64,000 nucleotides of DNA from Pseudomonadota bacterium (GCA_023423655.1 JAFAFE010000006.1:940085-1004084); one strand, 5' to 3'. Positions 7,591 to 16,161 are shown, numbered from the stretch's first letter. Notes: generated by a model from the letters alone, not told the origin. Made by a program: numbers and translations.

Positions 7591-8313
7591 TTACTCCGTA
7601 ACAGCAGCGGCTTCGACTTCCGCCGCTTCCGCCGACGCTCCGCCACGGCGCATCAGGTCGGCAATCTTCTTGCCACGACGCTGAGCCACCGATTTGGGGC
7701 TGGTTTGATCCTGCAACGCAGAGAAGGTTGCGCGGATCATGTTATAGGGGTTCGAGGTGCCGACCGATTTGGTCACAACGTCGGCAACGCCGAGCGATTC
7801 GAACACGGCGCGCATCGGACCACCGGCGATGATGCCGGTCCCTTGCGGAGCCGAACGCACGGTTACCTTGCCCGCACCGAAATGGCCCTTGCCATCATGG
7901 TGCAGCGTGCGGCCTTCCTTCAAAGGAACGCGGACCATTGCCTTCTTGGCAGCAGCGGTTGCCTTGGAAATGGCTTCCGGCACTTCGCGCGCTTTGCCAT
8001 GACCGAAGCCTGCGCGGCCCTTGCCATCGCCGACAACGACGAGGGCTGCAAAGCCGAAGCGCTTACCACCCTTAACGGTTTTGGAAACGCGGTTGATGTG
8101 AACGAGCTTTTCAATCAGCTCTTCACCGCCTTCTTCACCCTGCTGACCACGACGGTCATCACGGCGACCACGGTTGCCATCACGGCCACCACGTTCATTG
8201 CCACCACGTCCACGGCCACGACCGCGACCACGTGCTTCCCCTTCGGGTGCACCGGTCGCTGCGTCAACAGCGACGGTGTCAGCGACTACTTCATTGTTGT
8301 TTTCGTCAGCCAT
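7591..8313 (-). CDS. rpsE: 30S ribosomal protein S5 with Arg/Gly-rich N-terminal extension
   Basis: A 240-residue small-subunit protein. The core from about residue 65 (ELIEKLVHINRVSKTVKGG) through GHGKAREVPEAI, GTGIIAGGPMRAV and SNPYNMIRATF is canonical S5. Ahead of it is an extension of about 60 residues, with an acidic/alanine part and then an RG/RGG-rich block (GRGRGRGRGG, RGGRDGNRGRRDD). ATG 8313 has GGAG seven bases upstream. It starts one base after the rplR stop codon. The extension makes it about 70 residues longer than E. coli S5. Confidence 0.96.
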   Translation of the reverse strand: MADENNNEVVADTVAVDAATGAPEGEARGRGRGRGRGGNERGGRDGNRGRRDDRRGQQGEEGGEELIEKLVHINRVSKTVKGGKRFGFAALVVVGDGKGRAGFGHGKAREVPEAISKATAAAKKAMVRVPLKEGRTLHHDGKGHFGAGKVTVRSAPQGTGIIAGGPMRAVFESLGVADVVTKSVGTSNPYNMIRATFSALQDQTSPKSVAQRRGKKIADLMRRGGASAEAAEVEAAAVTE

Positions 8314-8314
8314 A

Positions 8315-8668
8315 TTAGAACTCCAATCCGCCTTCACGCGCGGCATCCGCCAGCGCCTTGACGCGTCCGTGGAAGAGGAAACCGCCACGGTCGAAAACCA
8401 CCTGGCTCACGCCAGCCTTTTTAGCGCGCTCGGCAACCGCTTTGCCAACGGCAGCAGCAGCATCCTTAGTCGCGCCGGTCTTGGCCTTAACGTCCTTGTC
8501 GAGCGTCGAAGCGGACGCCACGGTCTTGCCAGCGGCATCGTCGATGACCTGGGCATAGATGTGACGACCCGAACGGTGGATCGAAAGGCGGGGACGATCG
8601 CCACCGCGAGCTTTGAGCGCCGTGCGAACGCGCTGGCGGCGCTTGTCGAATATAGAAAGTTTCGCCAT
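8315..8668 (-). CDS. rplR: 50S ribosomal protein L18
   Basis: A 117-residue 5S-rRNA-binding protein. The segment RPRLSIHRSGRHIYAQVIDD is the signature of bacterial L18, and VVFDRGGFLFHGRVKALADAAREGGLEF is the typical C-terminus. It lies three bases downstream of rplF and directly precedes rpsE, the standard spc order. Confidence 0.97.
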   Translation of the reverse strand: MAKLSIFDKRRQRVRTALKARGGDRPRLSIHRSGRHIYAQVIDDAAGKTVASASTLDKDVKAKTGATKDAAAAVGKAVAERAKKAGVSQVVFDRGGFLFHGRVKALADAAREGGLEF

Positions 8669-8671
8669 GGC

Positions 8672-9205
8672 TTACTTCTTCTTACCTTCTTTGCGGAAGA
8701 TATACTCGCCGCGATATTTGATGCCCTTGCCCTTATAGGGCTCCGGCTTACGCCAGCGGCGGATTTCAGCAGCAAGCTGACCCACCTTCTGCTTGTCCAT
8801 GCCCGAAATTTCGACCGTGGTGTTATCCGGGGTCTTAACCTCAATGCCTTCCGGCACGGCGATATCGACATCGTGCGAGAAACCGAGCTGAAGCTTCAGA
8901 TTCTTGCCCTGCGCATTGGCACGATAACCAACGCCGTTGATTTCAAGAACTTTGGTGAAGCCTTCGGTCACGCCAGTGACGAGGTTCTGGACCAGCGTGC
9001 GCTGCATACCCCAATGCGAACGCGCCGCTTTGGTGTCGTTTGCGGGCTGGATCGAAACGCCGCCATCATCCACCGAATAGGTGACGAGATCAGCGAGCGG
9101 CAGCGAGAGCGTACCTTTCGGACCTTTGACCGACAATTCGCCATTGTCGATGGTTGCGGTGACACCCGAAGGGATCGCAACCGGCTTTTTGCCAATACGT
9201 GACAT
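8672..9205 (-). CDS. rplF: 50S ribosomal protein L6
   Basis: A 177-residue protein with the two tandem L6 folds. It opens MSRIGKKPVAIPSGV, has VSVKGPKGTL-type wording in strand two, and ends EPYKGKGIKYRGEYIFRKEGKKK, the conserved rRNA-binding tail. Its ATG overlaps the rpsH stop as TAATG, so translation is likely coupled. Confidence 0.97.
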   Translation of the reverse strand: MSRIGKKPVAIPSGVTATIDNGELSVKGPKGTLSLPLADLVTYSVDDGGVSIQPANDTKAARSHWGMQRTLVQNLVTGVTEGFTKVLEINGVGYRANAQGKNLKLQLGFSHDVDIAVPEGIEVKTPDNTTVEISGMDKQKVGQLAAEIRRWRKPEPYKGKGIKYRGEYIFRKEGKKK

Positions 9206-9600
9206 TAGAACACCTCCGCCAGCACTTCGCCGCCGACATTCTGGTCACGCGCTTCCGCGTCCGACAGAACACCCTTCGGCGTCGATACGATGGTGATGCC
9301 CAAGCCGTTGCGCACGATCGGCAGTTCTTTCGAACCCGAATAGACGCGGCGGCCCGGCTTCGAAACGCGCGCCACATGCTGGATAGCAGGCTGCCCTTCG
9401 AAATATTTCAGTTCGATGCGCAGGCCCGGATGGGCGCCCAGCGCTTCTTCGCTGTAACCGCGAATATAACCTTCGCGTTGCAGCACGTCCAACACACGGG
9501 CACGCAGCTTGGAAGCGGGGCTAACCACGCTGTCCTTCTTGGCGCGCTGGCCGTTGCGGATACGGGTGAGCATATCACCCAAAGGATCGGTCATTGCCAT
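9205..9600 (-). CDS. rpsH: 30S ribosomal protein S8
   Basis: A 131-residue protein binding the central domain of 16S rRNA. MTDPLGDMLTRIRNGQ and the C-terminal ISTPKGVLSDAEARDQNVGGEVLAEVF are diagnostic. The ATG at 9600 has AAGGA nine bases upstream. In E. coli S8 represses the spc operon at the start of rplE; whether that site exists here I cannot tell from inspection. Confidence 0.97.
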   Translation of the reverse strand: MAMTDPLGDMLTRIRNGQRAKKDSVVSPASKLRARVLDVLQREGYIRGYSEEALGAHPGLRIELKYFEGQPAIQHVARVSKPGRRVYSGSKELPIVRNGLGITIVSTPKGVLSDAEARDQNVGGEVLAEVF

Positions 9601-9612
9601 GATATGCTATCC

Positions 9613-9918
9613 TTACCAGCTCGACTTCGTAACACCGGGGATCAGGCCCTTATTGGCGAGATCGCGCAGCTGAATACGGCAGAGACGGAATTTACGGTAA
9701 TAGGCGCGGGGACGGCCGGTGAGTTCGCAACGGTTGCGAATCCGGGTCGGATTGCCGTTGCGGGGGATTTCAGCCATCTTGAGGCGCGCGATGAGGCGCT
9801 CGGTATCATCGAGGCTTTCATCGGCAGCCATTGCCTTGAGCTTTGCATAACGGCCGGCATATTTCTTAACCAGCTTCTTGCGGCGCTCATTCTTGTTAAT
9901 GGAACTCAGTTTCGCCAT
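9613..9918 (-). CDS. rpsN: 30S ribosomal protein S14
   Basis: A 101-residue protein of the zinc-independent (C-minus) S14 type: there is no CxxC pair. The C-terminus NRCELTGRPRAYYRKFRLCRIQLRDLANKGLIPGVTKSSW is the conserved block (quoted residues are split by family variation elsewhere), and AKLSSINKNERRKKL is the N-terminus. It stands between rplE and rpsH as usual. Confidence 0.96.
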   Translation of the reverse strand: MAKLSSINKNERRKKLVKKYAGRYAKLKAMAADESLDDTERLIARLKMAEIPRNGNPTRIRNRCELTGRPRAYYRKFRLCRIQLRDLANKGLIPGVTKSSW

Positions 9919-9975
9919 GACTTAAGTTCTCTTCCTTCTTGTTTCTAACTGAGGGGAGAGACAGTGGACCTATAC

Positions 9976-10563
9976 TTAGGCCGCTGCCTTCTCTTCTTCG
10001 TTGGTTTCAGCCGGGAACGGGAAGCCGAACAGGCGCAGCAATTCGCGCGCTTCGTCGTCGGTTTTCGCCGTCGTGGTCACGATGATGTCCATACCGCGAA
10101 CCTTGTCGATCTTGTCGTAGCTGATCTCGGGAAAGATGATCTGCTCTTTAAGGCCCATGGCATAGTTGCCACGACCGTCGAACGATTTCGGGTTCAGACC
10201 ACGGAAGTCGCGGATGCGGGGCATCGCAACGGTGATCAGGCGGTCCAGAAATTCATACATACGTTCACGGCGCAGCGTTACCTTTGCACCGATCGGCATA
10301 CCTTCGCGCAGTTTGAACTGGGCGATGGATTTCTTGGCCTTTGTGATGACCGGCTTTTGGCCAGCAATCAATTCCATTTCTTCCGCCGCGGTCGTGACCT
10401 TTTTCTTGTCCTGGGTCGCTTCACCAACGCCCATGTTGATCACGATCTTGTCGATCTTCGGCACTTCCATGACGTTCTTGTAACCGAATTTTTCGGTCAT
10501 CGCCTTGGCGATTTTTTCGTCATAAACGCTGCGAAGACGCGGGGTATATTTCTTGTCAGCCAT
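9976..10563 (-). CDS. rplE: 50S ribosomal protein L5
   Basis: A 195-residue 5S-rRNA-binding protein. VYDEKIAKAMTEKFGYKNVMEVPKI is followed by VINMGVGEA, GQKPVITKAKKSIA and FPEISYDKIDKVRGMDI, all canonical L5 motifs. Its ATG overlaps the rplX stop by one base. A 57-bp gap without an obvious signal separates it from rpsN. Confidence 0.97.
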   Translation of the reverse strand: MADKKYTPRLRSVYDEKIAKAMTEKFGYKNVMEVPKIDKIVINMGVGEATQDKKKVTTAAEEMELIAGQKPVITKAKKSIAQFKLREGMPIGAKVTLRRERMYEFLDRLITVAMPRIRDFRGLNPKSFDGRGNYAMGLKEQIIFPEISYDKIDKVRGMDIIVTTTAKTDDEARELLRLFGFPFPAETNEEEKAAA

Positions 10564-10877
10564 TAGATGACCTCCCCGGACTTAACGGCGACGCGAACGC
10601 GCTTGCCGTCTTTTTCTTCAACGCGAACGCGGGTCGCCTTGCCCGACTTCGGATCGACGAGCGCGACCTTCGAAGCGAACATGGGCGCTTCGCGACGTTC
10701 CAGACCGCCCTGCGGGTTGGTCTGGCTCGGCTTGCGGTGACGCACGGCCACGTTGACGCCCGACACGACGAGCTTGCCGTCCTTGGGGCTGACCTTGGTG
10801 ACTTCGCCGGTGCGGCCCTTGTCCTTGCCGGACAGGACAACAACCTTGTCGCCTTTACGGATCTTAGCAGTAGCCAT
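10563..10877 (-). CDS. rplX: 50S ribosomal protein L24
   Basis: A 104-residue assembly-initiator protein with a KOW motif (KGDKVVVLSGKDKGRTGEV) at its N-terminus. The open frame extends 22 codons further upstream into rplN, but ATG 10877 has a near-perfect GGAGG and gives the family N-terminus MATAKIRKGD. It is three bases from rplN and overlaps rplE by one base. Confidence 0.96.
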   Translation of the reverse strand: MATAKIRKGDKVVVLSGKDKGRTGEVTKVSPKDGKLVVSGVNVAVRHRKPSQTNPQGGLERREAPMFASKVALVDPKSGKATRVRVEEKDGKRVRVAVKSGEVI

Positions 10878-10879
10878 GA

Positions 10880-11248
10880 TTACAACACCTCCGGAGCGAG
10901 GCTGATGATCTTCATCGCACCACGCGCGCGCAGTTCGCGGCACACGGGGCCAAAGATACGGGTGCCGATGGGCTCCTGGTTCTTGTTGATAAGAACGGCT
11001 GCGTTCCCGTCGAAACGGATAACCGAACCGTCGGCACGGCGCACGTCCTTGGCGGTGCGAACGATGATCGCGCGATGCACGTCACCCTTCTTCACCTTGC
11101 CGCGCGGAGCCGCTTCCTTGATCGACACGACGATAACGTCGCCAACGCCAGCGGTACGACGCTTCGACCCGCCCAGCACCTTGATGCACTGGACGCGCTT
11201 CGCGCCGCTATTGTCCGCGACGTCTAGATTTGACTGCATCTGAATCAT
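10880..11248 (-). CDS. rplN: 50S ribosomal protein L14
   Basis: A 122-residue protein that forms an intersubunit bridge. MIQMQSNLDVADNSGAKRVQCI and the C-terminal IFGPVCRELRARGAMKIISLAPEVL are diagnostic; length equals that of E. coli L14. It follows rpsQ after a 65-bp gap that holds only a weak CCGGAA/TTCCGG hairpin. Confidence 0.97.
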   Translation of the reverse strand: MIQMQSNLDVADNSGAKRVQCIKVLGGSKRRTAGVGDVIVVSIKEAAPRGKVKKGDVHRAIIVRTAKDVRRADGSVIRFDGNAAVLINKNQEPIGTRIFGPVCRELRARGAMKIISLAPEVL

Positions 11249-11313
11249 TGATGCGTTCCTTCCTCATTGGCTTTCCGGAAAAATTCCGGGAGTTCCGAAT
11301 TAAGTCTAGCGGA

Positions 11314-11580
11314 TTAAACCGCCGCGTCTTCGACGGGAGCAGCCCCGCCAAGCTTGTCCACGACCTTCCAGGTCTTGAGCTTCGAAATCGGCGCGGTTTC
11401 TTCGATCCGCACAATTTCGCCGGTCTTGAACTGGTTGCTCTCGTCGTGAGCGTGATACTTTTTCGACATACGGATAATCTTGCCATAGAGCGGGTGCTTC
11501 ACCTTACGCTCTACTTTCACGACTACCGTTTTGTCGCCTTTGTCGGACACGATCGTGCCGGTCAAAATACGCTTGGGCAT
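11314..11580 (-). CDS. rpsQ: 30S ribosomal protein S17
   Basis: An 88-residue OB-fold 16S-rRNA-binding protein: LTGTIVSDKGDKTVVVKVER near the start and GEIVRIEETAPISKLKTWKVV at the end are canonical. A short A/V/D-rich tail follows. It lies 11 bases downstream of rpmC. Confidence 0.97.
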   Translation of the reverse strand: MPKRILTGTIVSDKGDKTVVVKVERKVKHPLYGKIIRMSKKYHAHDESNQFKTGEIVRIEETAPISKLKTWKVVDKLGGAAPVEDAAV

Positions 11581-11591
11581 GATAGCGTTCC

Positions 11592-11792
11592 TTACTTCGC
11601 AGCGCGGGCGCGTTCGCCCTGCAGCGTTTTGATACGGGCGATGTCGCGACGCACTTCCTTGATCCGCGACGGCTTTTCAAGCTGGCTGGTGGCCGCCTGG
11701 AAACGCAGGTTGAACGCCTCGCGCTTCAATTCGCCGAGGTCAGCGCTGAGCTGGTCGTCGGTCTTGGCTTTCATATCAGCAGTCTTGGCCAT
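11592..11792 (-). CDS. rpmC: 50S ribosomal protein L29
   Basis: A 66-residue helical protein near the peptide exit tunnel. LGELKREAFNLRFQAATSQLEKPSRI and IKEVRRDIARIKT-type C-terminal sequence identify L29. Its ATG overlaps the rplP stop codon by one base, implying coupled translation. Confidence 0.96.
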   Translation of the reverse strand: MAKTADMKAKTDDQLSADLGELKREAFNLRFQAATSQLEKPSRIKEVRRDIARIKTLQGERARAAK

Positions 11793-12226
11793 TATTCGCC
11801 TCCCAAGTGCGAGGTGTCGCCGAGACGGGCAACAACCTTGGTCTTGATGGGGAGCTTCATCGCAGCGCGGCTGAAAGCTTCAGCAGCGAGCGGACCGGCT
11901 ACGCCATCGAGTTCGAACAGGATGCGACCCGGCTTCACGCGCGCCGCCCAATATTCAACCGAACCCTTACCTTTACCCTGACGGACTTCGGCAGGCTTTT
12001 TGGTGACGGGCACGTCAGGGAATACGCGGATCCACAAACGCCCTTGACGCTTGATGTGACGCGTGATCGCACGACGGGCGGCTTCGATCTGGCGCGCGGT
12101 GATGCGCTCCGGCTCAAGAGCCTTCAGACCGTAGGAACCGAAGTTCAAGTCGGTGCCGCCCTTGGCTTCACCCTTGATCCGGCCCTTGAAGGTCTTGCGG
12201 AACTTCATTTTCTTTGGTTGCAACAT
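11792..12226 (-). CDS. rplP: 50S ribosomal protein L16
   Basis: A 144-residue protein near the A site. MLQPKKMKFRKTFKGRI, ITARQIEAARRAITRHIKRQGRLWIR-type central sequence and VTKKPAEVRQGKGKGSVEYW are canonical. It follows rpsC after 29 bases. Confidence 0.97.
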   Translation of the reverse strand: MLQPKKMKFRKTFKGRIKGEAKGGTDLNFGSYGLKALEPERITARQIEAARRAITRHIKRQGRLWIRVFPDVPVTKKPAEVRQGKGKGSVEYWAARVKPGRILFELDGVAGPLAAEAFSRAAMKLPIKTKVVARLGDTSHLGGE

Positions 12227-12255
12227 GGTGCTTACCTAACCTTAAAATTCTTGGC

Positions 12256-12951
12256 TCAACGCGCCGGACGGACGCCGGAGGTTTGAGCCTCCATCATCAG
12301 CCGGTCGGTTGCCATCGGGTCGTGACCCAAGATTTCACCCTTGAAGATCCAGACCTTGATGCCGCAGATACCATAAGCAGTCAGTGCTTCGGCTTCGGCA
12401 TAGTCCACATTCGCGCGCAGCGTGTGCAGCGGAACGCGACCTTCGCGATACCATTCAACGCGCGCGATTTCCGCGCCGCCAAGACGACCGCCACAGGTAA
12501 TACGAATACCTTCAGCGCCCAGACGCATGGCCGACTGAACCGCACGCTTCATAGCGCGACGGAAAGCGACACGGCGTTCCAGCTGGTCGGCAATGCCTTG
12601 CGCTACGAGCTTGGCATCAACTTCCGGCTTACGGATTTCGACAATGTTCAAGCTGACGTCGCTATTGGTCATTTCGCCAATTTGCTTTTTCAGCTTTTCA
12701 ATGTCGGCGCCCTTCTTGCCGATGATGACACCCGGACGGGCGGCATAGATCGACACGCGGCACAATTTCGCGGGGCGTTCGATAACGACCTTCGAAATAG
12801 CGGCTTGCGGCAAGGTCTTCATGATGAACTTGCGGATTTTGAGGTCTTCCATGAGAAGACGACCATAATCCTGACCTTCCGCGAACCAGCGGCTGTCCCA
12901 AGTACGGTTGATCTGCAGGCGCAGGCCGATCGGATTGCTCTTCTGACCCAT
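12256..12951 (-). CDS. rpsC: 30S ribosomal protein S3
   Basis: A 231-residue protein with an N-terminal KH domain (GVIIGKKGADIEKLK supplies the GxxG loop) and a C-terminal S3 domain (GAEGIRITCGGRLGGAEIAR, DYAEAEALTAYGICGIKVWI). MGQKSNPIGLRLQINRTWDSRW is the family N-terminus. It begins five bases after the rplV stop. Confidence 0.97.
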   Translation of the reverse strand: MGQKSNPIGLRLQINRTWDSRWFAEGQDYGRLLMEDLKIRKFIMKTLPQAAISKVVIERPAKLCRVSIYAARPGVIIGKKGADIEKLKKQIGEMTNSDVSLNIVEIRKPEVDAKLVAQGIADQLERRVAFRRAMKRAVQSAMRLGAEGIRITCGGRLGGAEIARVEWYREGRVPLHTLRANVDYAEAEALTAYGICGIKVWIFKGEILGHDPMATDRLMMEAQTSGVRPAR

Positions 12952-12955
12952 ATTC

Positions 12956-13333
12956 TTATGCCTCTTCGGTTTCGCGAACGACGATGCGGACGCGGCTGAA
13001 CGGTTTCAGGATGCGGGTCGATTTGCCGCGGCCACGGGTGTGGAACCGCTTCATGGTGATCGACTTGCCAACGCTGGCTTCCGACACGACAAGGCTGTCA
13101 ACGTCGAGATTATGGTTGTTTTCCGCATTAGCGATGGCCGAAGCCAGCACCTTGCGAACGTCAACCGCCATCGCTTTGGTGGAGAATTGAAGAATGTTCA
13201 GAGCATCTTCAACTTTCCGACCGCGGATCAAGGCTGCCACAAGGTTAAGCTTTTGAGCCGAACCGCGCACCGAAGTGTTCACGGCCAGCGCCTCCTTGTC
13301 ACCTACGCGGCGGGGAGCAGATTGCTTGCCCAT
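12956..13333 (-). CDS. rplV: 50S ribosomal protein L22
   Basis: A 125-residue exit-tunnel protein. VRGSAQKLNLVAALIRGRKVEDAL and ITMKRFHTRGRGKSTRILKPFSRVRIVV cover the conserved core and the beta-hairpin tip. The start overlaps the rpsS stop as TAATG. Confidence 0.97.
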   Translation of the reverse strand: MGKQSAPRRVGDKEALAVNTSVRGSAQKLNLVAALIRGRKVEDALNILQFSTKAMAVDVRKVLASAIANAENNHNLDVDSLVVSEASVGKSITMKRFHTRGRGKSTRILKPFSRVRIVVRETEEA

Positions 13334-13611
13334 TAGCGTTTACCCTTCTTGTCAGCAGCATGGCCGGGGAAGAAGCGGGTCGGAGCGAACTCGCCCAGCT
13401 TCATGCCAACCATGTCCTCGTTCACCGAAACGGGAACGAACTTGCGGCCATTATAGACGTTGAACGTCAGGCCAACGAACTGCGGCAAGACCGTCGAACG
13501 ACGCGACCAGGTTTTGATCGGGCCAGCCTTGGCGCCGGCTTCTTGTGCAGCTTCTGCTTTTTTCAGCAGGTGCAGGTCAACAAACGGACCTTTCCAGACG
13601 GAGCGGGCCAT
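13333..13611 (-). CDS. rpsS: 30S ribosomal protein S19
   Basis: A 92-residue protein of the 30S head. MARSVWKGPFVDLHLLKKAE and IVPQFVGLTFNVYNGRKFVPV-like sequence with MVGMKLGEFAPTRFFPGH identify S19. It lies three bases after rplB and overlaps rplV by one base. Confidence 0.97.
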   Translation of the reverse strand: MARSVWKGPFVDLHLLKKAEAAQEAGAKAGPIKTWSRRSTVLPQFVGLTFNVYNGRKFVPVSVNEDMVGMKLGEFAPTRFFPGHAADKKGKR

Positions 13612-13614
13612 GAC

Positions 13615-14451
13615 TTACCTCTTCTTCTTCGCATGACGCGAACGGATGATCATACGATCCGTCGCCTTGTTCTTGCGGGTGCGCGCACCCTTGGTCGGCT
13701 TGCCCCACGGCGTCACCGGATGGCGACCACCAGAGGTCCGGCCTTCACCACCACCATGGGGGTGGTCGACCGGGTTCTTTGCAACACCGCGAGTCAGCGG
13801 ACGACGGCCCATCCAGCGGGTGCGACCGGCTTTTGCGAAATTCTGGTTCGCATTGTCCGGGTTCGATACCGCGCCGACGGTGCCCATGCACTCACCGCGA
13901 ATGTAACGCTGCTCACCCGAGTTCAGGCGAACGATGACCATACCACGATCACGACCAACGAGCTGGGCATAAGTGCCTGCCGAACGGGCGATCTGGCCAC
14001 CCTTGCCCGGCTTCATCTCGATATTGTGAATGATCGTGCCCACCGGCATTTGCGACAATTCCATCGCATTGCCCGGCTTCACGTCGGTCTTTTTGCCCGC
14101 GACAATCGTGTCACCAACAGCCAGACGCTGCGGCGCCAGGATGTAAGCAACTTCGCCGTCTTCATATTTGACGAGGGCGATGAACGCGGTGCGGTTGGGG
14201 TCATATTCAAGACGTTCGACGGTTGCCGGAACGTCCCATTTGCGACGCTTGAAATCGATGAAACGATAGCGTTGCTTGTGGCCACCCGCGATACCGCGCG
14301 AGGTCACATGACCTTTATTGTTGCGACCACCGGTCTTTTTCTTACCTTCGGTAAGCGCCTTGACCGGCTTGCCCTTCCACAACTGCGAACGGTCAACAAG
14401 GACCAGGCCGCGGCGGGCAGGGCTAGTGGGGTTGTAATGCTTAAGTGCCAT
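13615..14451 (-). CDS. rplB: 50S ribosomal protein L2
   Basis: A 278-residue protein needed for subunit association and peptidyl transfer. MALKHYNPTSPARRGLV, the RNA-binding core and the C-terminal GGGEGRTSGGRHPVTPWGKPTKG block (with VDHPHGGGEG) are canonical, including the conserved histidine in that loop. It follows rplW by 14 bases. Confidence 0.98.
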   Translation of the reverse strand: MALKHYNPTSPARRGLVLVDRSQLWKGKPVKALTEGKKKTGGRNNKGHVTSRGIAGGHKQRYRFIDFKRRKWDVPATVERLEYDPNRTAFIALVKYEDGEVAYILAPQRLAVGDTIVAGKKTDVKPGNAMELSQMPVGTIIHNIEMKPGKGGQIARSAGTYAQLVGRDRGMVIVRLNSGEQRYIRGECMGTVGAVSNPDNANQNFAKAGRTRWMGRRPLTRGVAKNPVDHPHGGGEGRTSGGRHPVTPWGKPTKGARTRKNKATDRMIIRSRHAKKKR

Positions 14452-14465
14452 TGTCCATCCAGCCC

Positions 14466-14780
14466 TTAAATTCCGGTGGTGACGTCGATCGTCTGGCCTT
14501 CAGCCAGAGTCACAATCGCCTTCTTCACGTCGTTACGCGTGTAGGGCTTGCCCTTCCAACGCTTAACCTTGCCCTTTTGGACAAGCGTGTTCACCTTGGT
14601 CACCGACACGTTGAAGAGCGCTTCAACGGCGGCCTTGATTTCCGGCTTCGAAGCGTCACCGGCAACTTTGAACACAACCGCGTTATGTTCCGATGCCATG
14701 GTCGACTTTTCGGTGATGACCGGGGCGACAACCACGTCATAATGACGGGTTTCAACCTTCGCTGCTTGCTTCTTAGCCAT
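14466..14780 (-). CDS. rplW: 50S ribosomal protein L23
   Basis: A 104-residue protein at the tunnel exit, the docking site for trigger factor and SRP. VVAPVITEKSTMASEHNAVVF, EALFNVSVTKVNTL and GRTK-type KGKVKRWKGKPYTRNDVKKA identify it. Its ATG overlaps the end of rplD by eight bases. Confidence 0.96.
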   Translation of the reverse strand: MAKKQAAKVETRHYDVVVAPVITEKSTMASEHNAVVFKVAGDASKPEIKAAVEALFNVSVTKVNTLVQKGKVKRWKGKPYTRNDVKKAIVTLAEGQTIDVTTGI

Positions 14781-15399
14781 TGAAACGGGCCTCCAGCTTT
14801 TCGACAGCGGCCTTGGTCAGCACCAGCGTGTCATGCTTCATAATGTCATAGACATTGGCACCGACGGCGGGGAGGACGTTGAGCTTGAACAGGTTGGCCG
14901 AAGCCTTTTTGAAACCGTCGTTAACGGCGTCCCCATCAATGAACAGCGTCTTACCGGCAAAACCGAGCTTTTCGATCTTGGCCTGCAATGCCTTGGTCTT
15001 GGCGTCTTTGAGTTCGAGCGTGTCGACAACCACGAGGTTGCCCGACTTGGCTTTGTCCGAAAGCGCCATCTTGAGACCCAATGCGCGCACCTTCTTGTTC
15101 AGCGATTGCTGGAAGGTGCGAGCGCGCGGGCCCATAGCCTTACCACCGCCGACAAAGATCGGGGCAGCGCGGTCACCGTGACGGGCAGTACCGCCACCTT
15201 TTTGACGACCGAATTTCTTGCCGGTGCGGGCAACGTCGCTGCGTTCGCGAGCGGCGCGGGCCGGGGCACGGCGATTTTCGAGCTGCCAGGTGACAACGCG
15301 GTGCAAAATGTCTGCACGCGGTTCAACGCCGAACACGTCGTCGTTGAGTTCGATGTCGCCGCCAGCCTTGGCATCAAGGGTCTGTACCTTGAGTTTCAT
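14773..15399 (-). CDS. rplD: 50S ribosomal protein L4
   Basis: A 208-residue protein lining the exit tunnel. The extended loop SDVARTGKKFGRQKGGGTARHGDRAAPIFVGGG-type sequence (split here across several motifs: RTGKKFGRQKGGGTARHG) and LVVVDTLEL are canonical. In E. coli L4 represses its own S10 operon by attenuation upstream of rpsJ; terminator-shaped hairpins in this window stand before rpsJ and before rplC, so the same feedback is possible but not shown. Confidence 0.97.
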   Translation of the reverse strand: MKLKVQTLDAKAGGDIELNDDVFGVEPRADILHRVVTWQLENRRAPARAARERSDVARTGKKFGRQKGGGTARHGDRAAPIFVGGGKAMGPRARTFQQSLNKKVRALGLKMALSDKAKSGNLVVVDTLELKDAKTKALQAKIEKLGFAGKTLFIDGDAVNDGFKKASANLFKLNVLPAVGANVYDIMKHDTLVLTKAAVEKLEARFNG

Positions 15400-15402
15400 G
15401 GC

Positions 15403-16161
15403 TTAGGCCTCCGTTGCTTCGGTAGCTTCGGGAGCCGCTGCGTCTTCCGCAGGGGTCTCGGCCGGAGCCTGTTGGTTGCTGTTAGCCGCCGACTTCAAGC
15501 CTGCGGGATACGGCGCTTCCGGGTGACGGGCAACTTTAACGGCGTCCTTGACGAGAAGCCAAGCGCCCTTGTGGCCCGGAACCGAACCCTTGACGAACAG
15601 AAGGCCGCGCTCGGCGTCGGTCTGCACGATTTCAAGATTCTGTTGGGTGCGCTGACGGTCGCCCATATGGCCGGCCATCTTCTTATTCTTGAACACGCGA
15701 CCCGGATCCTGACGGTTACCCGTCGAACCATGCGCACGGTGGGTGATCGACACACCGTGCGAGGCGCGCATACCACCGAAGTTCCAGCGCTTCATCGCAC
15801 CGGCAAAGCCCTTACCGACGGTGTGACCGGTCACATCGACCATCTGGCCAGCGACGAAGTGGTCAGCCGAAATATAGGCGCCCACATCGAGGATCGCATC
15901 GTCAGCAACACGGAATTCGACGACTTTCGCCTTGGGCTCGACTTCGGCCTTGGCAAAAGCACCGCGCTGCGGCTTGTTCACATTTTTAGTTTTCGCGACG
16001 CCCGCGCCGAGCTGAACAGCAACATAGCCATCCTTTTCAGCATCACGGACGGAAATAACCTGACAACCCCCAAGGCTCAGAACGGTGACGGGCACGTGGC
16101 GGCCGTCGTCCTGAAACAGGCGGGTCATCCCCATTTTCTTCGCGATCACGCCAGTACGCAT
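15403..16161 (-). CDS. rplC: 50S ribosomal protein L3 with acidic/Ala-rich C-terminal tail
   Basis: A 252-residue protein. MRTGVIAKKMGMTRLF is the family N-terminus; FAGAMKRWNFGGMRASHGVS and HRAHGSTGNRQDPGRVFKNKKMAGHMG form the core loop near the peptidyl-transferase centre. The last 30 residues are an unusual A/P/E/T-rich tail (AEDAAAPEATEATEA). ATG 16161 has GGGAG eight bases upstream. It lies 244 bp after rpsJ rather than a few bases, with a terminator-shaped hairpin in between. Confidence 0.96.
   Translation of the reverse strand: MRTGVIAKKMGMTRLFQDDGRHVPVTVLSLGGCQVISVRDAEKDGYVAVQLGAGVAKTKNVNKPQRGAFAKAEVEPKAKVVEFRVADDAILDVGAYISADHFVAGQMVDVTGHTVGKGFAGAMKRWNFGGMRASHGVSITHRAHGSTGNRQDPGRVFKNKKMAGHMGDRQRTQQNLEIVQTDAERGLLFVKGSVPGHKGAWLLVKDAVKVARHPEAPYPAGLKSAANSNQQAPAETPAEDAAAPEATEATEA

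Noticed and set aside
11249..11313. Hairpin between rplN and rpsQ as a terminator
   Set aside because: Only a six-base CCGGAA/TTCCGG stem without a U-tract; too weak.
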